The notes beneath the pieces were generated by a model. It did no database searches. It had not been told where the DNA came from and saw only the letters and a program-made list of their open reading frames with translations. Position numbers and translations under genes: made by a program. This document shows positions 28,353 through 35,708 of a stretch of 64,000 bases of DNA, piece by piece. Each line of letters opens with the position of its first letter. Within the stretch, counting starts at the first letter, position 1. This DNA comes from Azospirillum endophyticum (lineage in GTDB: Bacteria > Pseudomonadota > Alphaproteobacteria > Azospirillales > Azospirillaceae): assembly GCF_016595245.1 (NCBI RefSeq), contig NZ_JAENHM010000030.1, positions 208,042 to 272,041 on the forward strand. The letters run 5' to 3'.

Positions 28353-28741
28353 ACGGAACCGTGGCTCCTCTGGCGCGTCTCGGTCGGGCCGAGGAAGCAC
28401 TGGACGCGGCAAGACCGCTTTATTCAGGCGGCTTCCCACGTGACAGTGTCAATCGTGCTCACCTTGCGATGGAGTTGGCAGCATTGGCGATACTGACCCG
28501 GTATGGCTTCGGTTCGAAGTCACACCGTGGCGTCCAGGCTCTTTTCTTCGAACATGTCGCCAAGCCCGGCCTGATGCCGATGGAGCATGCACAGGCGCTG
28601 GCCGCAGCGTTGCGTGATCGCCTGCTGACCGACTACGAGGAACCTGCGGCGGATGTGACGCGCGATCGTGCGGCCAAGCATCTTGCCAATGCCGAACGTT
28701 TTCTCAGCGACGTCCGCTCCCTCCTGAACGCGGCGCCCTGA
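28349..28741 (+). CDS. HEPN domain protein, UPF0332-like
   Basis: 130 residues, all helical. The pattern NRAHLAMELAALAIL, KSHRGVQALFFEHV and a C-terminal AKHLANAERFLSDV matches the UPF0332/HEPN family. It begins with TTG overlapping the MNT stop (TTGA), with AGGGAG at 28336-28341, so translation is coupled. The Rx4HxY catalytic motif of the best-studied HEPN toxins is not seen; an R-x5-H (RDRAAKH) near the C-terminus is the only candidate. It may be an RNase toxin or an inactive partner. Confidence 0.8.
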   Translation: MNGTVAPLARLGRAEEALDAARPLYSGGFPRDSVNRAHLAMELAALAILTRYGFGSKSHRGVQALFFEHVAKPGLMPMEHAQALAAALRDRLLTDYEEPAADVTRDRAAKHLANAERFLSDVRSLLNAAP

Positions 28742-28770
28742 AAATCCACGCTATCCTGTTTCGTCCGGAA

Positions 28771-28798
28771 ATGGGGGGCCGCATCGCGGCGCCCCCAT
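28771..28798 (-). terminator. chemoreceptor gene terminator
   Basis: A long GC hairpin between convergent HEPN and chemoreceptor genes: ATGGGGG at 28771-28777 pairs with CCCCCAT at 28792-28798, with CCGC and GCGG pairing inside. Confidence 0.6.
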
Positions 28799-28808
28799 TC
28801 CCCTCTTC

Positions 28809-30314
28809 TTACGCCCGCAGTCGTTCCGAAGCGGTCGCGATATTCTGCGACACCACCTCGATGTCGCGGACGACGCGGGTGACGCTGTGCGCGATCTCCT
28901 TGGTCGCCGATTCCTGCTGCGACACCGCCGCGGCGATGGTGGTCGAGATCTGCTGGACGTCGGTGACGATGGCGCCGATGCGGCGGATCGCGTCGACCGC
29001 ATGCAGCGCTTCCTGCTGGACCGAGGCGATCTGGGCGGCGATGTCGTCGGCGGCGCTGCCGCTCTGCTGGGCCAGCGACTTCACCTCGTTCGCCACGACG
29101 GCGAAGCCGCGCCCCGCCTCGCCGGCACGGGCGGCCTCGATGGTGGCGTTGAGCGCCAGCAGGTTGGTCTGCGAGGCGATGCTGTTGATCAGCTTGGTGA
29201 TGGCGCCGATCCGCTCGGCCGAGGTGACGAGGGCCTCGACCGCGGCGTTGGTGCGGGTGGCCTCTTCCGATGCCTTCAGCGAGGCGCCCGACGCTTCGCT
29301 GGCGCGGCTGCTGATGTCGGAGATGGAGGCCGACAGCTCTTCCGTCGCCGCGGCGACGGTCTGCGCGTTGGCGGTGGCGCGGTCGGCGGCGGTGCCGACT
29401 TCGCTGTCGAGCGCTTCGGCAAGGGTGGCGACGCCGCGGCGGCGCTCGCCGTCCATTTCCACCTGGCGCAGCTCGGCCTGCCTCTGGGCATCGATGTCGA
29501 TCAGCGACCCGCAGGCGCGCAGGGCCAGGCCGTTGCCGTCGCGGGCGACGCCGCCGATGGCGCGGAACCAGCGGTAGCTGCCGTCCTTCACCTTGAGACG
29601 GTAATCGACGTCATAGCCGGTGCGGCCGCTGCGGTCGTTCAGGCAGGCCATGAAGGCGTCGAAGGTCGGCTTGGCGTCGTCGGGGTGCAGCCGGTCGGCC
29701 CAGGAGCCGACCTTGTCGGGGAACCCGGCCTTGTCGTCGCGGTCGAAACCGGCGAGACGGCGGAACTCCGGCGACCAGTGCCAGCGGCTTTGCGCGTGCA
29801 TCGGATCGCCGTTGTGGAAGATCGCGTCCCACAACCCGACGCCGGCGTGGCGGTCGAGCAGCTTGGTCCGCTCCAATTCCCGGCGTTCGTCATCGATGTC
29901 GATCAGCGATCCGCAGGCGCGCAGGGCCAGGCCGTTGCCGTCGCGGGTCACGCCGCCGATGGCGCGGAACCAGCGATAGCTGCCGTCCTTCACCTTGAGA
30001 CGGTAGTTGACGTCGTAGCCGGTGCGGCCGGTGCGATCGTTCAGGCAGGCCATGAAGGCGTCGAAGGTCGGCTTGGCATCCTCGGGATGCAGCCGGTCGG
30101 CCCAGGAGCCGACCACGTCCGGGAAGCCGGACTTGTCGTCGCGATCGAAGCCGACGAGACGGCGGAATTCCTGTGACCAGCGCCAACGGCTCTGCGCATG
30201 CATCGGGTCGCCGCCATGGATCGCCGCGTCCCACAGCCCGACGCCCGCATGGCGTCCCAGCAGAGCCAATTCTTCGGCCGCCTGATTGTCCTGGGGCTTG
30301 CGGAACGAAAACAT
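28809..30314 (-). CDS. soluble methyl-accepting chemotaxis protein with two near-identical PAS domains
   Basis: 501 residues from the ATG at 30314, chosen because GGGAG lies eight bases upstream; the open frame extends further without support. Two PAS domains follow each other with a period of 134 residues and almost identical sequence (HAGVGLWDA, GDPMHAQSRW, FRRL-GFDRDDK, ADRLHP-DAKPTFDAFMACL, YRLKVKDGSYRWFRAIGGV). The C-terminal half is a signalling domain with the hairpin tip region INSIASQTNLLALNATIEAA (20 residues). There is no membrane segment, so it senses a cytoplasmic signal. It may report to CheA. Ligand unknown. Confidence 0.92.
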   Translation of the reverse strand: MFSFRKPQDNQAAEELALLGRHAGVGLWDAAIHGGDPMHAQSRWRWSQEFRRLVGFDRDDKSGFPDVVGSWADRLHPEDAKPTFDAFMACLNDRTGRTGYDVNYRLKVKDGSYRWFRAIGGVTRDGNGLALRACGSLIDIDDERRELERTKLLDRHAGVGLWDAIFHNGDPMHAQSRWHWSPEFRRLAGFDRDDKAGFPDKVGSWADRLHPDDAKPTFDAFMACLNDRSGRTGYDVDYRLKVKDGSYRWFRAIGGVARDGNGLALRACGSLIDIDAQRQAELRQVEMDGERRRGVATLAEALDSEVGTAADRATANAQTVAAATEELSASISDISSRASEASGASLKASEEATRTNAAVEALVTSAERIGAITKLINSIASQTNLLALNATIEAARAGEAGRGFAVVANEVKSLAQQSGSAADDIAAQIASVQQEALHAVDAIRRIGAIVTDVQQISTTIAAAVSQQESATKEIAHSVTRVVRDIEVVSQNIATASERLRA

Positions 30315-30562
30315 TTTTGAACTCCCGGTGACCGATTTCCCTTGGGAGTTATCGTAAGAAAATTTATTCAATAAACAATTAACAGACTAAATGGTGTTTG
30401 CACGTATTTCAGCTTAGGCCACGTTGTTCGGCGGCATGTTCAAAGAGATCAAAGGATAGTGGAATTACTTTGAACCCTTCTACAAAAATTAAATTTCCCA
30501 CCCTAGTGAGGATTGTTTCCTTTGGATAAATTACGTCCGCCGGTTGCCGATGAGGGCTGCCG
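30315..30562. promoter_or_regulatory. AT-rich intergenic region upstream of the chemoreceptor
   Basis: 248 bases, strikingly AT-rich for this genome, between tadA and the chemoreceptor on the same strand. It should hold the chemoreceptor promoter. A minus-strand frame ending at 30409 encodes an uncertain tail (VGNLIFVEGFKVIPLSFD) with no credible start, possibly a gene relic. Confidence 0.4.
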
Positions 30563-31015
30563 TCATCGCCTGTCCCTGAAGAAGCTCCGCAGGAGTGTGC
30601 CCGACCGCGTCTCGCCGATGCCGCTGTAGACCTCCGGCGCGTGGTGGCAGGTCGGCTGCGTGAAGAATCTCGGGCCATGGTCGACGGCGCCGCCCTTCGG
30701 ATCATAGGCGCCGTAATAGACCCGCCGGAGCCGCGCGAAGCTGATCGCCGCGGCGCACAGCGCGCAGGGTTCCAGCGTCACGTAGAGGTCGCAGCCGGGC
30801 AGGCGGGGCTGGCCGCGGGCGGCGCAGGCCGCGCGGATCGCCAGCAGTTCGGCATGGGCCGAGGGATCGCACAGCTCTTCCGTGCGGTTGCCGGCGGCCG
30901 CGAGGATCGCTCCCGTCGCGGGATCGACGACGACGGCGCCGACCGGCACCTCGCCGCGCGCGGCGGCGGCCTCGGCGGCGGCGAAGGCGAGGTCCATGGG
31001 GCGGGGGGAGAGCAT
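30563..31015 (-). CDS. tadA: nucleoside deaminase, tRNA adenosine deaminase-like
   Basis: About 150 residues. The zinc site is the cytidine deaminase type: H-A-E in SAHAELLAIRAAC, and P-C-x-x-C in LEPCALCAAA. GEVPVGAVVVD near the N-terminus is typical of TadA, which makes inosine at the wobble position of tRNA-Arg. Divergent from rluB, the common alphaproteobacterial arrangement. The start is uncertain: ATG at 31015 or 30997, neither with a ribosome binding site; a TTG at 31033 also fits the frame. Confidence 0.88.
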   Translation of the reverse strand: MLSPRPMDLAFAAAEAAAARGEVPVGAVVVDPATGAILAAAGNRTEELCDPSAHAELLAIRAACAARGQPRLPGCDLYVTLEPCALCAAAISFARLRRVYYGAYDPKGGAVDHGPRFFTQPTCHHAPEVYSGIGETRSGTLLRSFFRDRR

Positions 31016-31120
31016 GGCCGGGCAGGGTGCCAACCGCCCGGCGACCGCGTCAACCGGATTCAGGCGTCAGTGCGCCGGTCTCGTGTTGCGGGCGGCGCGT
31101 CCAGGCCCTATGGTCCGGCC

Positions 31121-32530
31121 ATGGACCGCTCCGATACCGCCAAGAAATCCGATTCCGCCGATAACGGCGGCGAACGCATCGCCAAGCGACTGGCGCGCGC
31201 CGGCCTCTGCTCGCGCCGCGACGCCGAACGCTGGATCACCGAGGGCCGCGTCGCGGTCAACAGCCGCGTGCTGGACAGCCCCGCCTGCGTGGTGCGCCCC
31301 GGCGACATCGTCCAGGTCGACGGCAAGGTCATTCCGGAGCCGGAGCCGGCCCGCCTGTGGCGCTATCACAAGCCGTCCGGGCTGGTCACCACCGCCCGCG
31401 ACGAGAAGGGGCGCGAGACCGTCTTCGACCGCCTGCCCGCCGACCTGCCGCGCGTGGTCTCCATCGGCCGTCTCGACCTGACGACCGAGGGGCTGCTGCT
31501 GCTGACCAACGACGGCGAGCTGGCCCGCTTCCTGGAACTGCCGGCCACCGGCTGGACCCGCCGCTACCGCGTGCGCGTCTTCGGCGAGGTGGACGAGAGG
31601 CAACTGGCGGCGCTGGAGAAGGGGCCGACCATCGAGGGGGTCAAGTATGGCCCGATCGAAGCCGCGCTCGACCGCGTCCAGGGCCGCAACGCCTGGCTGA
31701 CCGTCAGCCTGAAGGAAGGCAAGAACCGCGAGATCCGCAAGGTGATGGAGTCGCTGGGGCTCCAGGTCAACCGGCTGATCCGCGTCGCCTACGGTCCCTT
31801 CCAGCTCGGCAAGCTGGAGGAGGGGGCCGTCGAGGAGGTGCCGAAGCGCGTCGTCCGCGAACAGATCGCCCCCTTCTTCGGCACGCCCGAAGGGGCGGAA
31901 CCGGCGGAGTCCGGAACCAAGCAGCGGGCCAAGGCCCGTGCCGAGGCGGCGGTGAAGGCCGCTCCGGCAAAGGCGTCCGGCGCCAAGGCTTCCGCCGGCA
32001 CCCGGCCGGCCGGGAAGAGCGACGCCGTGGCCGACGCCAAGGTCGGGCCGAAGCGCGCGCCGCGGTCCGCCACCAAGCGGCACGAGGCCGAAGCCGCCCG
32101 CACCGAAGAGTCCAAGCCGGCGCGGCGCGGCGCAGCGTCCCGCGGCACCCTGTCGCTCGGCGGCGGACCGGCCAAGCCCGGCCGCGCCGGCAAGCCGGAC
32201 GGAATCCGCGCCGACAGCCCGCGCTCCGAGAGTGCACGGTCCCGCGACGCCAAGCCGCGGGACGGCAAGTCCCCGGGCTTCAAGGCGGCGGACTCCAAAA
32301 CGATAGACTCCAAGGCGGCAGGCCCCAAGTCGGCTGGTCCCAGGTCGGCGGCTTCCAAGGGGGCTGGTCCGAGGAGTGCCGGTCCGAAGGGGACTGGTTC
32401 CGGTGGCAGCGGCCCGAAGGGGGCCGGTCCGGCGCCGAGGGGTGGGCCGAAGGCCGGCGGGGCCGGCGACAGGTCGGGCGGCGCGGCCGGCGGACGGACG
32501 GAGCGCCCGCGTGCGGATCGTCGGCGGTAG
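31121..32530 (+). CDS. rluB: 23S rRNA pseudouridine synthase with long basic tail
   Basis: 469 residues. S4 RNA-binding domain (about 19-65), then an RsuA/RluB-type catalytic domain with the nucleophile in GRLDLTTEGLLLLTNDGEL (cited as GRLDLTTEGLLLLTND), and KEGKNREIRKVM. From about residue 255 the chain becomes a low-complexity tail of some 215 residues rich in Lys, Ala, Ser, Gly and Pro, with repeats such as GPKSAGPRSA. Such a tail probably binds RNA. The last 20 bases overlap rsmD, so the two are translated together. Confidence 0.9.
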   Translation: MDRSDTAKKSDSADNGGERIAKRLARAGLCSRRDAERWITEGRVAVNSRVLDSPACVVRPGDIVQVDGKVIPEPEPARLWRYHKPSGLVTTARDEKGRETVFDRLPADLPRVVSIGRLDLTTEGLLLLTNDGELARFLELPATGWTRRYRVRVFGEVDERQLAALEKGPTIEGVKYGPIEAALDRVQGRNAWLTVSLKEGKNREIRKVMESLGLQVNRLIRVAYGPFQLGKLEEGAVEEVPKRVVREQIAPFFGTPEGAEPAESGTKQRAKARAEAAVKAAPAKASGAKASAGTRPAGKSDAVADAKVGPKRAPRSATKRHEAEAARTEESKPARRGAASRGTLSLGGGPAKPGRAGKPDGIRADSPRSESARSRDAKPRDGKSPGFKAADSKTIDSKAAGPKSAGPRSAASKGAGPRSAGPKGTGSGGSGPKGAGPAPRGGPKAGGAGDRSGGAAGGRTERPRADRRR

Positions 32531-33071
32531 GCACCGCGGACGCAGTCTGGCGGCACCGGGCGGACGCGATACCCGCCCGACCACCGACCGCACCCGGCAG
32601 GCCATCTTCAACATCCTCTCCCATGCCGACTGGGCGCCCGAGTTCGAGGGCGCCGCGGTCGTTGACGCCTTCTGCGGCACCGGCGCGCTCGGGCTGGAAG
32701 CCCTGTCGCGCGGGGCGTCCTGGTGCGGCTTCCTCGACATGGGCCGGCCGGCGCTGGACGCCGTGCGCGCCAATGTCGAGGCTCTGCGCGAGGCGGAGAA
32801 CGCCCAAATCCTGCGGGCCGACGCCACCAAGCCACCCCCGGCGTCCCGGGCCTGTGCGCTGGCCTTCCTCGACCCGCCCTATGGCCAGGGGCTGGCGCCG
32901 CGCGCGCTGGAGGGACTTCTGCGCACCGGCTGGCTCGCCGACGGCGCGCTCGCGGTGGTTGAGGTCGCCGACCGCGATCCCCTGCCTTTGCCGGACGGTT
33001 TCACGGCGGTCGACGAACGCCGCTATGGCGATACCCGCGTCGTCTTCGTGACGGTCCGCAACCCGGCCTGA
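32511..33071 (+). CDS. rsmD: 16S rRNA (guanine966-N2)-methyltransferase
   Basis: 186 residues starting from GTG at 32511: VRIVGGRHRGRSLAAP is the canonical RsmD beginning. SAM-binding motif DAFCGTGALGLEAL and the catalytic L-D-P-P-Y-G are present. It methylates G966 of 16S rRNA. It overlaps the end of rluB by 20 bases in another frame, giving a coupled rRNA-modification pair. Confidence 0.94.
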   Translation: MRIVGGRHRGRSLAAPGGRDTRPTTDRTRQAIFNILSHADWAPEFEGAAVVDAFCGTGALGLEALSRGASWCGFLDMGRPALDAVRANVEALREAENAQILRADATKPPPASRACALAFLDPPYGQGLAPRALEGLLRTGWLADGALAVVEVADRDPLPLPDGFTAVDERRYGDTRVVFVTVRNPA

Positions 33072-33722
33072 CCACGCCAGCCGGCCTCCCGTCCCCGCCC
33101 CCGGGGTCGTGGCGCCTATGTTTCAATCCCCCGAGTTTCATTTTTCCCGGACCCGGTCCACCGGCCGATGGTGACGCATCCCTTGCGCTCCAAGGCCGGC
33201 GTTCGTGTTTTTCCATCATGCGGAAAGACGAAACGGACTGTTGAGTTCCAAAACAATTCGAGCAAATGATCATGTGTCGCCGATGCGGTTCCTTATGGAA
33301 ACGGCGGCATCTATCTATCTCCTAAGACTGCACACCCTCGTTCGAGGGGGCCGTGCAGGTACCGGCACGGCTTCTTTTTACAGAATACGCGTTGACTCGG
33401 CTGAGTTTGCAAAAGAACCGGTGTGGACCGGCTGAGAGGCGCGACGTGAGTAGTAAGTTTTACTTGTTATGACTGTGTGCCTACGGCGTCGATCCGTCCG
33501 CCGGTGTCTTTTTGTCCCCGGTTTTGGCATACCAGATTACATATCTGGCATTCCTAAATCGGGACAATCGAACTCCGAGCGATTGTCGGCATCCACGCCG
33601 AGTTCCGGAAAGGAACCGTCATCAAGAGCGGTCCGTCCGGGTCATTCCGCAATCGTGATTGGCGTGCCGGTCCCCGGGAGAGGGGTCGTGCCGCCGGCTC
33701 AGGCAAGTTCAAGGGAGGCACG
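33072..33722 (+). promoter_or_regulatory. 650-bp intergenic region with leader features
   Basis: No gene of credible codon usage. It contains a clear intrinsic terminator (33350-33380), an AGTAA/TTACT dyad near 33450, and around 33524-33550 the string TGGCATACCAGATTACATAT followed by CTGGCA, with half-sites resembling GntR/FCD operators (TGGnATnCCA). AGGGAGGCACG precedes the transporter ATG. The region is lower in GC than its flanks. A regulated leader for the transporter, a small RNA, or both are possible. Confidence 0.4.
33350..33380 (+). terminator. intrinsic terminator within the leader region
   Basis: GCCGTGC (33350-33356), eight-base loop, GCACGGC (33365-33371), then TTCTTTTTA. Just upstream is a small CCCTCG/CGAGGG hairpin. 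It is 280 bases past rsmD and 340 before the transporter, so it could end rsmD transcripts or a separate short RNA. Confidence 0.65.
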
Positions 33723-35078
33723 ATGGCTCATATGAATTCACAACCGGCGGCGGAATCCGCGGCGCCGGTGACCGACGCGGTGCGCTGGACGCAGATCGTC
33801 GTCGGCATCGTCTGCATGGTGGCTGCGGCCAACATCCAGTATGCCTGGACGCTGTTCGTCCCGGAAATCCAGGCGACCCACGGCTGGACGCGCGCGTCGA
33901 TCCAGACCGCCTTCACCATCTTCGTCGTCGTGCAGACCTGGCTGACGCCGATCGAGGGTTACTTCATCGACAAGTACGGCCCCAAGGTGATCGTCGCCGC
34001 CGGCGGCTTCTTCACCGGCCTGTCCTGGATCATCGACAGCTACGCCGGCACGCTCAGCATGCTGTATGTCGGCTCGGCCATCGGCGGCATCGGCGTCGGC
34101 TGCGTCTACGCCACCTGCGTCAACAACGCGCTGAAGTGGTTCCCGGAAAAGCGCGGTCTGGCGGTCGGCCTGACGGCGGGCGGCTATGGCGCCGGTTCGG
34201 CGCTGACCATCCTGCCGATCTCGTCGATGATCCACAGCAGCGGCTACCAGTCGGCCTTCTTCTGGTTCGGCCTGGTGCAGGGCGCCATCATCATCTGCGC
34301 CGCGCTGTTCCTGCGCATGCCGCAGAAGGAACAGGTCAAGGCCTCCACCAAGGTCGCCCAGACCCGCCGCGACTACACGCTGGGCGAAGCCATCCGCACC
34401 CCGGTGTTCTGGGTGATGTGGGCGATGTTCATCGGCACCGTCACCGGCGGCCTGATGGCCGTGGCCCAGCTGGGCGTCATCGCCCACGATCTGGGCGTGA
34501 AGGAAGCCCCGGTCAGCGTCTTCGGCCTGACCATGGCGGCCCTGCCTTTCGCCCTGATGCTCGACCGCGTGATGAACGGCATCTCGCGTCCGCTGTTCGG
34601 CTTCATCTCCGACCATATCGGCCGTGAGGCGACCATGTTCGTCGCCTTCACGCTGGAAGGCGTCGGCATCATCATGCTGAGCCGCTTCGGCCACGATCCG
34701 ATGATGTTCCTGATCCTCAGCGGCATGGTCTTCCTGGCCTGGGGCGAAGTGTACAGCCTGTTCAGCGCCACCTCGGCCGACACCTTCGGCACCAAGCATG
34801 CCGGCAAGATCTACGGCGTCCTCTACTGCGCCAAGGGTGTCGCCGCGCTGCTGGTGCCGCTGGGCAACCTGCTGATGGAAGCCACCGGCACCTGGGCGAC
34901 CGTGCTCTACGTCACCGCCACCATGGACCTGACCGCCGCCGCCTGTGCGCTCCTGGTGTTGAAGCCGATGCTGGCCCGTCACCACGCCCGCAATGCGGAA
35001 CTGGCGCGCCGCGCCGAACAGGGTGATGCCACGCGGTCCGTCCCGGTCGGCGCCGCCGCCGGCACCGCCAACGGGTAG
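33723..35078 (+). CDS. OFA-family MFS transporter, oxalate/formate antiporter-like
   Basis: 451 residues, twelve predicted helices. Family features: WTLFVPEIQATHGW after the first helix, GYFIDKYGPKVIVAAGG for the loop 2-3 motif, NALKWFPEKRGLAVGLTAGGYGAG (cited as WFPEKRGLAVGLTAGGYGAG), and SATSADTFGTKHAGKIYGV (cited as FGTKHAGKIYG). These match OxlT-like carriers of oxalate/formate or other monocarboxylates. GGGAGG precedes the ATG. No frc or oxc genes are nearby, so oxalate use is unproven. Confidence 0.88.
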   Translation: MAHMNSQPAAESAAPVTDAVRWTQIVVGIVCMVAAANIQYAWTLFVPEIQATHGWTRASIQTAFTIFVVVQTWLTPIEGYFIDKYGPKVIVAAGGFFTGLSWIIDSYAGTLSMLYVGSAIGGIGVGCVYATCVNNALKWFPEKRGLAVGLTAGGYGAGSALTILPISSMIHSSGYQSAFFWFGLVQGAIIICAALFLRMPQKEQVKASTKVAQTRRDYTLGEAIRTPVFWVMWAMFIGTVTGGLMAVAQLGVIAHDLGVKEAPVSVFGLTMAALPFALMLDRVMNGISRPLFGFISDHIGREATMFVAFTLEGVGIIMLSRFGHDPMMFLILSGMVFLAWGEVYSLFSATSADTFGTKHAGKIYGVLYCAKGVAALLVPLGNLLMEATGTWATVLYVTATMDLTAAACALLVLKPMLARHHARNAELARRAEQGDATRSVPVGAAAGTANG

Positions 35079-35161
35079 GAACGCGGTCGGGGGGCTCCGT
35101 TCGCGAGGCTGACTGACGGATGCGGGCCGGGGATGCGTGAGAGCGCCCCGGTCCGCATCAT

Positions 35162-35398
35162 TCATTCGATCCAGAAGGGGCGGTCCTTCGCCTTGCCAGA
35201 CTTGGTTTCGCCGGAAGTAGCCTCGTTCTGCGCGGCCTGCTGGAAGCGGTCGGAGGAGAACAGGATGCCCGGCTCCTCTTCCGTCTCATCCTTCTCGGGC
35301 TCGATCACGGTGAAGCCGCCACGGCCGCTGGCCATATAGACGGCGTGGCCGATCATGCCGGTCAGCGCGAGGAACAGGAAGGCCTGGGTCTCGATCAT
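35162..35398 (-). CDS. small single-pass membrane protein
   Basis: 78 residues. One N-terminal hydrophobic helix (about 5-24) followed by an acidic cytoplasmic tail (EPEKDETEEEPG) and a polar end. AAGGA lies upstream of the ATG. No family recognised. It sits between convergent OFA transporter and divergent GH13 genes. Coding is supported by ribosome binding site, third-position GC and a sensible membrane topology. Confidence 0.6.
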   Translation of the reverse strand: MIETQAFLFLALTGMIGHAVYMASGRGGFTVIEPEKDETEEEPGILFSSDRFQQAAQNEATSGETKSGKAKDRPFWIE

Positions 35399-35708
35399 GG
35401 AGGGGCGTCCTTACCGGGAGGGGAGGGGCATCGACAGCATCAACAGCGCATGACCGCAAACTACATCCTCCGCGGGAGGTGATCCTCCACGGCGACGGCC
35501 AAGTCATGCTGTGCTGCAACATAAGCAGAGTGGCATGCCATCGCAAAAAGTTTTGCATGCCAGATGCCGGATGCCTGACCTGCAACTTCGCCGCAAGCCG
35601 GCCTACCGCCGAAGACCGGTCCGCCACGCAACCAAACCGGCCTTGCCGCTGTTCCCCGCCTGTTGCCCCGGCATCGGGCCGGGGGAGCGGCATCGGGATG
35701 GAGCGGCC
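35399..35708. promoter_or_regulatory. divergent promoter region, small membrane protein/GH13
   Basis: 310 bases between divergent genes. A patch around 35495-35560 (TGCTGTGCTGCAACATAAGC and following) is less GC-rich and could hold a promoter. No clear operator or terminator seen. Confidence 0.35.

Noticed and set aside
30409..30705. 98-residue minus-strand frame between tadA and the chemoreceptor
   Set aside because: Its first half is antisense or out of frame within tadA and only the AT-rich tail looks unlike a shadow; no start or homology supports it as a gene.
33072..33722. tRNA or other structured RNA in the leader region
   Set aside because: No cloverleaf or CCA end can be drawn; only a terminator-like hairpin is supported.
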